Part shown: one piece after another, positions 33,854 through 43,929 of the stretch
Numbering within the stretch: the first letter of the stretch is position 1
Layout of the letters: each line of letters starts with the position of its first letter
Assembly (NCBI GenBank): GCA_021778845.1
Contig: JAJYBU010000009.1
Span: 1-64,000 of the forward strand
Direction: 5' to 3'
DNA from: Acidobacteriota bacterium
Lineage (GTDB): Bacteria; Acidobacteriota; Terriglobia; Terriglobales; Acidobacteriaceae
DNA: 64,000 bases
Made by a program: the position numbers and the translations under genes
Notes under the pieces: model-generated
Told to the model about the DNA's origin: nothing
What the model saw: only the letters and a program-made list of their open reading frames with translations
Databases searched by the model: none

Positions 33854-35947
33854 CTAGCGTCGCGCCACAGGCGTCTCCGGCAGGTCGAAGAAGCGCTCGA
33901 CCTGCGTGATGTCGTCGGTGCGGCTATAGGGCGGCAGCGAGTCGAGAAACGTCGCTCCGTAGCGCGTGGTACGGATGCGCGGGTCGAGCAGCATGAGCAC
34001 GCCGCGGTCGCTCAGCGAGCGGATCAGGCGCCCGAATCCCTGCTTCAGCGTAATCACCGCCTGCGGTACCTGGAAGTCGTTGAAGGCGCTGCCACCAGTC
34101 GCATTAATGGCGTCCGTCCGCGCCTTCATGATCGGATCGCTTGGCACTGCAAACGGCAGCTTATCGATGATCACGCAGCTCAACTGCTCTCCCTGCACGT
34201 CGATGCCCTGCCAAAAGGAGTTCGTCCCGAAGAGCACCGCGTTGGGCGTCTCGCGAAACTGCTGCAGCAGTACATGGCGCGGAGCCGAACCCTGCATCAG
34301 CAGTGGATACGGCAGTTGTGCGAGCAGGCGATCATGCAGCTCGCGCATCTGCGCGTGGCTGGTGAAGAGGCAGAAGGCGCGGCCGCGCGTGATCTCCAGC
34401 ACGCGTCGAATTCTCTCCGCAGCCTGCGGGAGGAAGTTGGCGTCACGCGGCGGCGGCATGCCCGGCGGCAGATAAAGCAGCGCCTGGGTTGCGTAATCGA
34501 AGTGACTTGAAACGATGAGCTCTTTGGGAAATGGAACGCCGAGTCGATGCTTCAGGTGATCAAAGCTGGGCGTTCCGTCCTGCGCCGCGACGGTGAGCGT
34601 AGCCGAGGTAAGAATGACGCTCGGGTAGCGCTCGAAGAGCGTCTCCGCCATCAGCGTTGAGACGTCAATCGGCGTCGCCTGGAGGTGCGTACTGAAGGAT
34701 TGGGCAGATGGAACAGCAGTGTCGCGCGCGTTGCGTGCGGCGTTGCGCATCCCGCTCGTAGCCCGACGCTCGATCCAGAAGACCGTGTTTGGGTCTGTCG
34801 ATTCGAGAAGAAACTTCAGGTGATTGCGAATGTCCGCAGCACGCTTGCGCAAGCCCGCAGCCTCGTCAACCTCCCGCAGCCTCTCAAGTTCACCCTCCAA
34901 CCGTTGCAGCGCATTTGTTGCCCCGATATAGGCATCGCCACGCGCTTCGAGAAAATCCGCGCGGTCGATAAATTCCAACCGGCCAAGGTCCGAAGGTCCC
35001 GCAGGCAGCGAGGCAAAGAACAGCTTGGAGCGCTCACGCACCGTCTGCGCCGCGCTCTCAATCGCGCTGGAGCTCGCACCCTTAGCGCGCAGAAGCAACT
35101 CAGTGTCGCGAGCCAGCTCATCGAAACGCGCATTCGAAAGCGCAATCCCAAAGTACTGGCTCGCAATGCTCTCTAACTCGTGCGCCTCATCGAAGATCAC
35201 TGCCGCAGCCTCTGGCAGAATCCCTGCATCGGACGCTCCCGCGGCCTGCTGCTTGATGGAGAGGTCGGCGAAGAAGAGGTGGTGATTGACGATCACAATA
35301 TCCGATTCCAGCGCCTTGCGCCGCATCGACGTGATGAAGCACTGCTCCCAGTTCGGGCACGTCTGGCCGAGGCAGACCTCACTGCGCGCATCCAGCTTGT
35401 TCCACAGCGAGGAACTCTCCGGCAGCGCATCCACCTCTGCGCGATCCCCCGTCTCGGTCGTCCGCTCCCACTGGAGAATCGAATGAAACTGCGAAATCTC
35501 CTCAAGTCCAGTCAGCAACGGATTGTCGCGCAGCGCATAGAGCTTCTGCTTGCAAACGTAGTTTGCACGGCCCTTCATATAGCAGACATTCAACGGCCCG
35601 AGCAGCGACTCAAGGAATGGTACGTCCTTGAAGTAGAGCTGTTCCTGCAAATTTTTGGTGCCCGTAGAGATGATGATGCGCTGCTTCTGCTCCCGCGCCC
35701 GGCACAACGCCGGCAGCAGGTAGGCGAGCGTCTTCCCGGTCCCGGTGCCTGCCTCAACGATCAGATGACGCCGATCGGCGAAGCTCTGCTCGATCGCTTT
35801 AGCCATTGCATACTGCCCTGGACGGTGCTCATACTCCAGCGACGACTTCGCCAGAATCCCTCCCGGGCGGAAAAAGTCATGGAGCGTCGGCAGCTTCTGG
35901 CCGGGCAGTGCGTCTTTCAGTACCGTCAGTGGGGTCGTGGAGGGCAT
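33854..35947 (-). CDS. dinG: DinG-type ATP-dependent DNA helicase (XPD-like, Fe-S)
   Basis: This SF2 5'-3' helicase of the XPD/DinG group unwinds DNA structures and R-loops after damage. Walker A is EAGTGTGKT (about 65-73). The Walker B is FDEAHELE. The Fe-S cysteines sit in VCYMKGRANYVCK and CLGQTCPNWEQC. The C-terminal motif VI is QGFGRLIRS. The start MPSTTPLTV is used; the track extension is antisense to der. 697 aa, typical of the shorter DinG group. It is divergent from der with about 85 nt between them. Confidence 0.88.
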   Translation of the reverse strand: MPSTTPLTVLKDALPGQKLPTLHDFFRPGGILAKSSLEYEHRPGQYAMAKAIEQSFADRRHLIVEAGTGTGKTLAYLLPALCRAREQKQRIIISTGTKNLQEQLYFKDVPFLESLLGPLNVCYMKGRANYVCKQKLYALRDNPLLTGLEEISQFHSILQWERTTETGDRAEVDALPESSSLWNKLDARSEVCLGQTCPNWEQCFITSMRRKALESDIVIVNHHLFFADLSIKQQAAGASDAGILPEAAAVIFDEAHELESIASQYFGIALSNARFDELARDTELLLRAKGASSSAIESAAQTVRERSKLFFASLPAGPSDLGRLEFIDRADFLEARGDAYIGATNALQRLEGELERLREVDEAAGLRKRAADIRNHLKFLLESTDPNTVFWIERRATSGMRNAARNARDTAVPSAQSFSTHLQATPIDVSTLMAETLFERYPSVILTSATLTVAAQDGTPSFDHLKHRLGVPFPKELIVSSHFDYATQALLYLPPGMPPPRDANFLPQAAERIRRVLEITRGRAFCLFTSHAQMRELHDRLLAQLPYPLLMQGSAPRHVLLQQFRETPNAVLFGTNSFWQGIDVQGEQLSCVIIDKLPFAVPSDPIMKARTDAINATGGSAFNDFQVPQAVITLKQGFGRLIRSLSDRGVLMLLDPRIRTTRYGATFLDSLPPYSRTDDITQVERFFDLPETPVARR

Positions 35948-36032
35948 CAGCTTACGTTGATCATATCCGCCGTTTGTTCGCCGTGCACTGCCCGATGCGT
36001 GCGACCATAAAAGAGACAGAGGTTTACGAGCG

Positions 36033-37913
36033 ATGGCACCGAAGCGCACCGAGAAGAAGCGGCTAGGCAAAAAACACCGCCAGGCGAGCACCCGGCCGAA
36101 GCTGGGCAGGACCGCGCCCCGCGGCACGGCGACTACTGGAGCGGTCTCGCCGAAGAAGCGCAAAGAACTCGCGGCGAAGAAAGCTGCAGCGACGAAGGCC
36201 GCAAAGACGCCGACCAAGAGCCCCGAGCGCGAGCACAAGGTAGTGCTGCGGAATCGTGAGGACGCCAACAGCCGAGGCCACGCCAGTGAAGCGCCAAAGC
36301 GTTTGCCACGTGTCGAAGCTGACACCGAGAGCGCAGCCGAGCAGCGTGCCTGGAAAGAGGCGGAGACGCTTGCATCGCGGCTGACGCTGGCTACAGACCT
36401 CGGCCACCGCGAGCCCGCACGGCTGCCGCTGGTCGCCATCTGCGGCCGTCCTAACGTAGGCAAATCGACCCTCTTCAACCGCCTCACGCAGACCCGCCGC
36501 TCGATCGTCGGCGATGAGCCCGGCATCACCCGCGACCGCATCTATGGCGACGTGGAGTGGGCCGGACGTGATGTGCGCCTGGTCGATACCGGCGGCGTCG
36601 TGCCTGACGATGAGGCGCTGATCCCCTCCGAAATCTTCCGCCAGGCCAAGGTCGGGCTGGAAGAGGCCGACGCGATCATCATGGTCGTCGACGGACGCAC
36701 CGAACTGGCCGCACCTGACGTCGAACTAGCGCGCCTGCTGCTGCGCGGCGGCAAGCCGATCTTTCTCGCGGTCAATAAAATGGACACATCCGAGATGTAC
36801 GCCGCCGCGGAAAACTTTCGCCGCCTGGGCTTCAGAAATGTGTGCCCCATCTCTGCCGAACATGGCTCGGGGATTGGAGATCTGCTCGATGAAGTGTGGG
36901 CAGCACTGCCGCCGGAGTTTGTCGCCGAAGAGCCGGAAGAGCATTACGAGGGTATCGAAGAAGAGATTGAAGAGGATATGGATGGCGGTGGCGACCCACT
37001 GCCGGGTGCGCAGACTCCGCCAGACGAAGTTTCGACTGGCCGCCGCCTGCGTTCGCACGGCGAGCACATCGCGCGCGAGACAAAGATCGCCATCATCGGA
37101 CGGCCAAACGTGGGCAAGAGCACGCTACTAAATGCGCTGACCGGAAGCGACCGCGCGATCGTGTCGCCCATCGCCGGAACCACCCGCGATGCCGTTGATG
37201 AGGTCGTCGAACGCGACGGCCACAGCTTCCGCTTCATCGATACCGCTGGCATTCGCCGCAAGGGTAAGACGAAGTTGATGGCGGAGAAACTCTCTGTCAT
37301 TATGAGCCGCAAGCACCTTGAAGCCGCAGACGTTTCACTGCTGGTCATCGACGCGGCGGAAGGCGTGGCCGCAGCCGATGCCAACATTGGCGGCTATGCG
37401 CACGAGAGCGGCCGCAGCGTCATCATCATCATCAACAAGTGGGACCTCGTCACCAAGGTCGGCCCCGACGGTAAAACCCTCTTTGACGGCAGCGCTCCCG
37501 CCGATAAAAAGCTCTACGAACAGCAGGTCCGCGACTCGCTGAAGTATCTCGACTACGCTCCCCTGCTCTTCGTCTCGGCGGCGGAGTCGAAGGGCATTGC
37601 GGAAGTCTTCAAGAAAGTCGAACTGGTTGCCCGCGAACGTCGCAAGCGCGTCTCCACCGGCGCCATGAACCGCTTCCTTGACAAGATCGACTTCCAGCGC
37701 GCCAGCGTCCCGATGAACCGGCGCGTGAAGATTTATTACATGACGCAGGCCGCGGTCGCGCCACCCACCTTCGTGCTCTTCACCGATCGCGACGTGAAGC
37801 TACACTTCAGCTATGAGCGGTTCCTCGCCAACGAGATCCGCGATACGTTCAAATTTATCGGCAGCCCCATCTGGTTCAAGGTGAAGGCCCGTAACAAAAA
37901 GAAGACGGAGTAG
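36033..37913 (+). CDS. der: ribosome biogenesis GTPase Der (EngA) with long basic N-terminal extension
   Basis: Der has two GTPase domains and a KH-like domain and assists 50S subunit assembly. G1 motifs GRPNVGKST begin at about residues 138 and 356. The DTGGV and DTAGI G3 motifs and NKMD/NKWD G4 motifs are present, followed by the KH domain ending in VKARNKKK. At 626 aa it is about 150 residues longer than usual. The first 130 residues are a Lys/Arg/Ala-rich tail, MAPKRTEKKRLGKK onward, which could bind rRNA. An internal start near residue 109 cannot be excluded. It converges with trmFO. Confidence 0.93.
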   Translation: MAPKRTEKKRLGKKHRQASTRPKLGRTAPRGTATTGAVSPKKRKELAAKKAAATKAAKTPTKSPEREHKVVLRNREDANSRGHASEAPKRLPRVEADTESAAEQRAWKEAETLASRLTLATDLGHREPARLPLVAICGRPNVGKSTLFNRLTQTRRSIVGDEPGITRDRIYGDVEWAGRDVRLVDTGGVVPDDEALIPSEIFRQAKVGLEEADAIIMVVDGRTELAAPDVELARLLLRGGKPIFLAVNKMDTSEMYAAAENFRRLGFRNVCPISAEHGSGIGDLLDEVWAALPPEFVAEEPEEHYEGIEEEIEEDMDGGGDPLPGAQTPPDEVSTGRRLRSHGEHIARETKIAIIGRPNVGKSTLLNALTGSDRAIVSPIAGTTRDAVDEVVERDGHSFRFIDTAGIRRKGKTKLMAEKLSVIMSRKHLEAADVSLLVIDAAEGVAAADANIGGYAHESGRSVIIIINKWDLVTKVGPDGKTLFDGSAPADKKLYEQQVRDSLKYLDYAPLLFVSAAESKGIAEVFKKVELVARERRKRVSTGAMNRFLDKIDFQRASVPMNRRVKIYYMTQAAVAPPTFVLFTDRDVKLHFSYERFLANEIRDTFKFIGSPIWFKVKARNKKKTE

Positions 37914-37921
37914 ATCAACAA

Positions 37922-39292
37922 CTACGCCCGGCTGGTCGCCAGCCAGGCGTCCCAGGCCTCCAGCGCGCGCTCGCACTGAATCCGGTGACGTTCCTTCTTG
38001 TCGCGAATCTTCTTGCGCAGTTCCTCTTCGAGCGGCAGTAGCAGATCGAACGTGATATTCGCCGGCTGGAACTTCTTGTGCTCCGCATGCGTGATGTAGT
38101 GGGTCAGTGAGCCGTTGGCCGTGATACGTGGCACAGGCGTTGGCTGCAAGCCGCGGGCCAGCGCCGCGGCATATCGCCCCGCCAGCAGACCGCTCGCGAT
38201 CGACTCCGTATAGCCCTCAACCCCCGACAACTGCCCCGCAATCATAATGCTCGGATGCGCGCGCAGTTGCAGCGTCTCGGTCAGCAGCGACGGCGCATGA
38301 ATGTACGTGTTGCGATGAATCTGGCCATAGCGCAGAAACGTCGCGTGCTCCAGCCCTGGAATCATGCGCAGCACGCGCGCCTGCTCGCCGAACTTCAGAT
38401 GATTCTGAAACCCGACGAGGTTATAGCTGTCCGCACGCAGGTTTTCCTGGCGCAACTGCACGGCCGCATACGGCCATCGGCCCGTCTTCGGATTAGTCAG
38501 CCCCGCAGGCTTCATCGGCCCAAACCGCAGCGTGTCGCGTCCGCGCCGCGCTGTCTCCTCGATGGGCAGGCAGCCCTCGAAGTAGTTCATCGTCACCGGC
38601 GCGGCGGTCACTGCGCCGTCCGTGGGAAGCGCCTCCCAACTCTTTGCCTCTACGGTCTCCGCCGTCGTCAGCGCATCCAGAAACGCCTCATACTCTTCCT
38701 TCGTAAACGGGCAGTTGATATAGTCGGCCGTGCCCTTGTCCCAACGCGCGGCGAAGTAGACGCGATCCATGTCGATGGTGCTCGCATCGACGATCGGCGA
38801 GATGCTGTCGTAGAACGCAAGCTGCTCGGCACCCGTCAGCCGCTGCAACTCAGCCGCCAGCGGCGAACTCGTCAGCGGCCCGCTGGCCAGCACGGTGATC
38901 GTCTCGCCATCGGTCTCATCCAGCCGCGCCACCTCTTCGCGCCGCACCTCGATCTTTGGATGCGCCGCGATCAACTCCGCCACCCTCCGCGAAAACTCCA
39001 CGCGGTCCACCGCCAGCGCGTGCCCCGCAGGCACCGCGCTGGCATCGGCAGCCTGCAACAGGAACGATCCCGCCCGCCGCATCTCCTGTTTCAGCAGCCA
39101 CGGCGCCGTATTTTCGCTCTCGCTCTTCAGCGAGTTCGAGCACACCAACTCCGCAAACTCCCCTGTCTGGTGCGCCTCGGTCGAGCGCAGCGGCCGCATC
39201 TCCGACAGCACCACCTCGCAACCAAAACTCGCAGCCTGCAGCGCCGCCTCGGGGCCTGCCAGCCCGCCGCCAATCACATGAATCTTCTTCAT
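37922..39292 (-). CDS. trmFO: tRNA (uracil-5-)-methyltransferase, folate/FAD-dependent
   Basis: TrmFO makes 5-methyluridine at tRNA position 54 using methylenetetrahydrofolate and FAD. The N-terminus has the dinucleotide motif HVIGGGLAGPEAALQA followed by SEMRP. GRWPYAAVQLRQEN and SGVEGYTESIASGLLAG further downstream are also typical. Length 456 aa is normal. It lies 41 nt downstream of a GNAT gene. Confidence 0.93.
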   Translation of the reverse strand: MKKIHVIGGGLAGPEAALQAASFGCEVVLSEMRPLRSTEAHQTGEFAELVCSNSLKSESENTAPWLLKQEMRRAGSFLLQAADASAVPAGHALAVDRVEFSRRVAELIAAHPKIEVRREEVARLDETDGETITVLASGPLTSSPLAAELQRLTGAEQLAFYDSISPIVDASTIDMDRVYFAARWDKGTADYINCPFTKEEYEAFLDALTTAETVEAKSWEALPTDGAVTAAPVTMNYFEGCLPIEETARRGRDTLRFGPMKPAGLTNPKTGRWPYAAVQLRQENLRADSYNLVGFQNHLKFGEQARVLRMIPGLEHATFLRYGQIHRNTYIHAPSLLTETLQLRAHPSIMIAGQLSGVEGYTESIASGLLAGRYAAALARGLQPTPVPRITANGSLTHYITHAEHKKFQPANITFDLLLPLEEELRKKIRDKKERHRIQCERALEAWDAWLATSRA

Positions 39293-39333
39293 CTCTGCTT
39301 AGGATACGTTCTTATCGGAATCGGCATACGTTC

Positions 39334-39840
39334 TTATTGCGCACCGTCGCCGTCAAGCGCAGCCAGCGCCACCAGCGGCTCTCCCGCCATTCGCATAATC
39401 CGCCACTCGGACATCATCTTTGCGCCAAGGTGCCGGTACACCGCAATCGCCGGCTCATTCCAGTCGAGCACGTCCCACTCCAGCCGTGGGCAGCCCTGAT
39501 CCACCGCAATGCGCGCCACCCGCGCCAGCAGTGCTTTCCCTATGCCCTGGCTGCGCAAAGCAGGCGTCACGTACAGATCCTCCAGTCGAATCCCGTGATG
39601 TCCCCGCCACGTCGAGTAGGTCGTGAAGTACAGCGCAAACCCCGCAGCCACGCTGTCGTATTCAGCGATGACCGCCGTATAGCGCGGCGTCTCGCCCCAG
39701 CCGTCGCGCAGCAGATCGGCCTCAGTGGCCACCACCGCGTCGGGCTCGCGTTCGTACTCCGCAAGCTCGCGGATAAAACCGAGAATCGTCGGCACGTCTT
39801 CGGCTGTGGCAGGTCGTATACGCAGTCTGGGTTCGGTCAT
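39334..39840 (-). CDS. GNAT N-acetyltransferase (diamine/polyamine acetyltransferase-like)
   Basis: The 168-aa GNAT domain begins LRIRPATAEDVPTILGFIRELAEYE, has YFTTYSTWRG and the acetyl-CoA motif LRSQGIGKALL. The pattern ELAEYE...DGLGETP/TYSTWRGxxGIxLEDLYV is like spermidine/diamine N-acetyltransferases (SSAT group). The real substrate is not known. The gene is divergent from waaA. Confidence 0.8.
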   Translation of the reverse strand: MTEPRLRIRPATAEDVPTILGFIRELAEYEREPDAVVATEADLLRDGWGETPRYTAVIAEYDSVAAGFALYFTTYSTWRGHHGIRLEDLYVTPALRSQGIGKALLARVARIAVDQGCPRLEWDVLDWNEPAIAVYRHLGAKMMSEWRIMRMAGEPLVALAALDGDGAQ

Positions 39841-39914
39841 AAAAGGTGATCTTCGCTCCCTTCAATTATCCTCTTCTGGATGCAGCGAAAACAAAACAGG
39901 GTGGTCCGAACGTC

Positions 39915-41225
39915 ATGACGATGCTGGTTTACAGCGCGTTGCTGACCCTGGTGCTCGCGCTCAGTTCGCCCTGGTGGCTGCTCCGCATGGCCACGACGCA
40001 ACGTTACCGCGAGGGCCTCATCCAACGCCTTGGCAACGTTCCAGCTCACGTGCTCAGTGCGGTCCGCGGCAGGCGCGTGGTCTGGGTGCACGCGGTCAGC
40101 GTGGGCGAAGTGCTCGCCGCATCAAGGCTCATCGGAGGCCTCGAAGCCGCGCTGGGCGAGGACTTCCGCGTCGTCATCTCGACTACCACGCGCACCGGAC
40201 AGGCGCTCGCTCGCGATCGATTCGGAGCAGAGCGCGTGTTCTATATGCCGCTCGATTTTGCCTTTGCCGTGCGCTCATACGTGAATGCGCTCAAGCCGGT
40301 CGCGCTCATCCTGATGGAGAACGAACTCTGGCCGCGCATGCTGCATGAGTGCGCAGGCAGACACGTGCCCGTTGCAGTGGTGAACGCGCGCATAAGTGAC
40401 CGGTCGTTTGCGCGTGCGATGCGGATACAGTCAGTGTGGGGCCGTGTGATGCGCAAGCCAGCGCTGTGGCTCGCGCAGAGTGAAGACGATGCGCTGCGGC
40501 TCGTCATCGTCGGTGTTCGCGCAGAGTCGGTGCAGGTCGCCGGCAACATGAAGTACGACATTCGCGCACCGCAGCAGAGCCGCATCGCAGGGCTGATTCG
40601 GCAGGCTGCGAAGGGGCGCCCGATCATCGTCGCCGGCAGCACAGTCGAAGGCGTTCCATCCGAGGAAAAGTTGGTGATCGAAGCATGGGAGCAACGCTTA
40701 CAGCATCAGGCAAACGCTCTGCTGGTGCTTGCTCCGCGCCATCCCGAACGCTTCCAGACAGTCGAGTCGCTGCTGCAAGCGCATCGATACGCGAAGGCGA
40801 GCGCATGGGCCAACCAGGGAAATGACAACCCAGTCGCTCCTTCAACGATCGACGTAGTCCTGGTCGACACCATCGGCGATCTTGCAGCGGTCTACGCAAT
40901 CGCCGACGTAGCATTCGTTGGCGGAAGTCTGGTGAAACGTGGCGGCCACAACCCGCTCGAACCCGCACAGTTTGGCGTTCCCGTCGTGATAGGGCCGTCG
41001 TTTGAGAACTTCCGCGATATCGTTGCAACGATGCACGAAGCCGATGGAATTCGTATCGTAAAAGACAGCGACGAACTGGAGACGGCACTCGTGGAATTAC
41101 TGGCGAATCGGGAGCAGGCAAAGGCGATCGGAGAGCGCGGGCGGAAGGTTCTAGAACAGCAGCAGGGTGCTACAGCACGCACCGTAAAGGCGCTGGTTGC
41201 GATGATGCAGGGGGCAAAGCCATGA
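39915..41225 (+). CDS. waaA: 3-deoxy-D-manno-octulosonic-acid transferase
   Basis: WaaA/KdtA transfers Kdo onto lipid A precursor at the inner membrane. A short membrane anchor (about 8-22) leads to a GT-B fold, with SVGEVLAA providing the catalytic Glu at about 65, as in Aquifex and E. coli enzymes. GGHNPLEPAQFG is the CMP-Kdo region. The start at MTMLVYS is best; the track start is a non-ATG codon antisense to the GNAT leader. ATGA overlap with lpxK. 436 aa. Confidence 0.92.
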   Translation: MTMLVYSALLTLVLALSSPWWLLRMATTQRYREGLIQRLGNVPAHVLSAVRGRRVVWVHAVSVGEVLAASRLIGGLEAALGEDFRVVISTTTRTGQALARDRFGAERVFYMPLDFAFAVRSYVNALKPVALILMENELWPRMLHECAGRHVPVAVVNARISDRSFARAMRIQSVWGRVMRKPALWLAQSEDDALRLVIVGVRAESVQVAGNMKYDIRAPQQSRIAGLIRQAAKGRPIIVAGSTVEGVPSEEKLVIEAWEQRLQHQANALLVLAPRHPERFQTVESLLQAHRYAKASAWANQGNDNPVAPSTIDVVLVDTIGDLAAVYAIADVAFVGGSLVKRGGHNPLEPAQFGVPVVIGPSFENFRDIVATMHEADGIRIVKDSDELETALVELLANREQAKAIGERGRKVLEQQQGATARTVKALVAMMQGAKP

Positions 41226-42283
41226 GCACGCGCAGGCCATGGGCCAGACCGCTGGTACCGGTGTACGCCGCGGTGCTCAACGCCAAGGACGCTCTTCGTC
41301 GTGCCGGCCTGCTGCCTACGCACACGCTGCAATGGCCGGTCATCAGCATTGGCAGTCTCTCCGCAGGCGGCGCGGGGAAGACGCCCGTGGTGATTGCCCT
41401 GGCGAAGCTGCTGCACGAGAACGGCTGGACTGTCGACGTGCTCTCGCGAGGCTACGGTCGCGCCGGTCGCGGCATCGAGCAGGTGCGCCCCGGCTTCGAT
41501 CGCTCCGCCGAACGGTTTGGCGATGAACCCGTATTGATCGCCGCGCAAACCGGCGTCCCCGTGTGGGTCGGCGCAAATCGGTTTCGCGCCGGGGAACGCG
41601 CAGAGGCTGCAGTTAGCGTCAATCCGCGCAGCGCCCATCTGCTCGACGATGGCTTTCAGCACCGCCAGCTGGCGCGGACAATTGACATCGTGCTGGTAAC
41701 CGCAGAAGACCTCGACGATGCACTGCTGCCGACAGGCAACCTGCGCGAGATGCCCTCCGCGCTGCTGCGCGCCGACGTGGTGATCGTGCGCGAAAACGAG
41801 GTGCGCAGCGAGAGCACTGCGAACGGCGATGCTCCATCTGTCGGCAAGCGTGTCTGGGATCTGCTGCGCGAGCACGGCCAGATGTGGACTGTTCGCCGCA
41901 CACTGCGCTTCCCCGCTCCGCTGCGGGTCTTCGGCGCAGGTCTGCGCCCGGTTGCGTTCTGCGCCATCGCCCGGCCGGAAGACTTTGCGGCCATGCTGCA
42001 GGATGCTGGCTGCGGCGTGATAGAGACGGTTGCGTTTCCAGACCATCATCGCTATGGGCGGACCGACATCGACCACGTGATCGAAGTGGCCAGGAGCCTG
42101 AATGGATCGGGGTTTGTGACCACAGAGAAGGACGCCGTGAAACTGACCTCGGCGATGCGCGAGCGGCTGGAAGAGGTTGGCCCACTGATGGTCGTCGCGC
42201 TGGAGGCCGAGTTCGCCGACCCGAACGCAGTCCTGCGCGCGCTTGAAACGAAGCTGCTGGCAGTAGAGGTTCAGGCGCTATGA
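41222..42283 (+). CDS. lpxK: tetraacyldisaccharide 4'-kinase
   Basis: LpxK phosphorylates the lipid A disaccharide at the 4' position. The P-loop is GSLSAGGAGKTP (about 44-55), typical of LpxK, and DVVIVRENE and FPDHHRYG further on are conserved. 353 aa is normal. It overlaps waaA and the next heptosyltransferase by ATGA, so all three are coupled. Confidence 0.92.
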   Translation: MSTRRPWARPLVPVYAAVLNAKDALRRAGLLPTHTLQWPVISIGSLSAGGAGKTPVVIALAKLLHENGWTVDVLSRGYGRAGRGIEQVRPGFDRSAERFGDEPVLIAAQTGVPVWVGANRFRAGERAEAAVSVNPRSAHLLDDGFQHRQLARTIDIVLVTAEDLDDALLPTGNLREMPSALLRADVVIVRENEVRSESTANGDAPSVGKRVWDLLREHGQMWTVRRTLRFPAPLRVFGAGLRPVAFCAIARPEDFAAMLQDAGCGVIETVAFPDHHRYGRTDIDHVIEVARSLNGSGFVTTEKDAVKLTSAMRERLEEVGPLMVVALEAEFADPNAVLRALETKLLAVEVQAL

Positions 42284-43287
42284 AGATTCTCATCGTTCGC
42301 GTCGGCGCGATGGGCGACGTGCTGCACGCGCTGCACGCGGTCGCTGCGCTGCGCCTTGCCCGCACGGACTGGCAGATCGATTGGGTCGTCGATCCGCGCT
42401 GGGCTCCGCTGCTGGTGGACCATGAGGGTAGCGGCTCCATCGTCCACCGCGTCCACCTCGCCGAGACGAAGCTGTGGGCAAAATCTCCAGCGTCGACGGC
42501 CACGCTGCGCTCCATTCTCGCACTGCGCAGCAACCTGCGACGTGAGTGCTACGACCTCGCCGTCGACATGCAGGGCACCTTGCGGTCGGCCGTAATCGGC
42601 TGGATGACCGGCGCTCAACAATTTGCCGGCTACAGCGACCCGCGCGAGTCGCTGGCTGCACGGTTCTACTCGCGGAAGCTGACGCGCCGTGGCGCCCATG
42701 TGGTCGAACAAGGAGCAGCGCTGCTGGGCGATGCTTGCGGACTGCCGCTGGAGCCTGCCGGTGTCACCCTCCCCCGCAATCCGCACGCGGAGGCATGGGC
42801 CGAGGAGGAGGTGCGGTCGAGGCCTCTCCTAATGCTCGCTCCCGGCGGAGGGTGGGGGGCCAAGCACTGGCCGACGGAGCGGTTTGGAGAAGTAGCACGC
42901 GAAATGCTGTTGAGAGTGTCGGATTGCGTCGTAAATGCGGGTTCAGGCAACACCAGTTTGGCCGCCCGTGTGGTGGCCGCCAGCGACGGTGCGGCACGCA
43001 TTGCCGCCTGCGACGTCGCCCAACTCGTGGCCCTGATACGACGCACCGATCTGTTCCTCGGCGGAGACTCCGGACCCACGCATCTTGCTGCAGCACTGGC
43101 AGTTCCACTGGTCGCACTGTTCGGCCCCACAGATCCTGCACGCAATGGCCCGTGGGGGCCGGGAGCGAAGATCGTGCTGCGCGATGCGGCCTCCGTGACC
43201 AGTTACAAGCACGCCGATACCCTGGACCCAGGCCTGACAAATATTTCAACAAAAGCAGTAGTGGAAGCCCTCAAACGCCTGATTTGA
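42280..43287 (+). CDS. glycosyltransferase family 9 (heptosyltransferase I-like)
   Basis: The GT9 N-terminus is ILIVRVGAMGDVLHALHAV, and the donor-binding block is FLGGDSGPTHLAAALAVPLVALFGPTDP. These match WaaC-like LPS heptosyltransferases. No second (WaaF-type) gene is visible nearby. 335 aa. Confidence 0.88.
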   Translation: MKILIVRVGAMGDVLHALHAVAALRLARTDWQIDWVVDPRWAPLLVDHEGSGSIVHRVHLAETKLWAKSPASTATLRSILALRSNLRRECYDLAVDMQGTLRSAVIGWMTGAQQFAGYSDPRESLAARFYSRKLTRRGAHVVEQGAALLGDACGLPLEPAGVTLPRNPHAEAWAEEEVRSRPLLMLAPGGGWGAKHWPTERFGEVAREMLLRVSDCVVNAGSGNTSLAARVVAASDGAARIAACDVAQLVALIRRTDLFLGGDSGPTHLAAALAVPLVALFGPTDPARNGPWGPGAKIVLRDAASVTSYKHADTLDPGLTNISTKAVVEALKRLI

Positions 43288-43299
43288 GAGAATGGACGC

Positions 43300-43890
43300 A
43301 TGGGTTCAGCAAACGGAACGAAATTGCAGACCAAGATACGCTGGCAGAAGATCGCGCGCAGAGTGCGTGTTCCGCTGGGGTTCGTCGTCGCAGCGGTGTT
43401 CCTGGTGTTTGCGCGCCCCAGTTGGCACACACTGGCGTGGAGCCTGCTGCTGGTGCTGCCGGGGCTGTGGCTGCGCGGCTACGCGGCCGGTTACGTGAAA
43501 AAGAATGCGGAACTGACCCGTACCGGACCTTATGCGTATACGCGTAACCCACTGTATTTAGGGTCGATGGGGATTGCAGCCGGCTTTGCGGTCGCGGCTG
43601 GACAGGTGTGGCTGGGGCTGCTTCTGGTCGTCCTGTTTCTTGCGATCTATGTGCCGACCATCCTCTCGGAGGAGACCTTTCTGCGCAGCGCATTCTCTTC
43701 TTTTGAGGAGTACGCGCAACACGTTCCACGGCTCCTGCCAAGGTTGACCGCAGCGCGTTTTGCCGATGCCAACGCCGGTGATGGCCGGTTTGCGGCGGAG
43801 CGTTACCGCCACCATCGCGAGTACAATGCTCTTATGGGCGCAGCCGCGATCTATGCGGCGTTGACGCTGCGAATGATTCTGAGACACTGA
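43300..43890 (+). CDS. isoprenylcysteine carboxyl-methyltransferase-like membrane protein
   Basis: The 196-aa protein has about four hydrophobic helices and the ICMT/PEMT motif GPYAYTRNPLYLGSMG followed by FLRSAFSSFEEYAQHVPRLLP. In bacteria these are membrane methyltransferases of mostly unknown substrate. It begins 13 nt after the heptosyltransferase gene in the LPS operon. Confidence 0.85.
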   Translation: MGSANGTKLQTKIRWQKIARRVRVPLGFVVAAVFLVFARPSWHTLAWSLLLVLPGLWLRGYAAGYVKKNAELTRTGPYAYTRNPLYLGSMGIAAGFAVAAGQVWLGLLLVVLFLAIYVPTILSEETFLRSAFSSFEEYAQHVPRLLPRLTAARFADANAGDGRFAAERYRHHREYNALMGAAAIYAALTLRMILRH

Positions 43891-43929
43891 CGCTTCGCAG
43901 GTGCGTCTAAACCCACGGGGGATGCTGAT

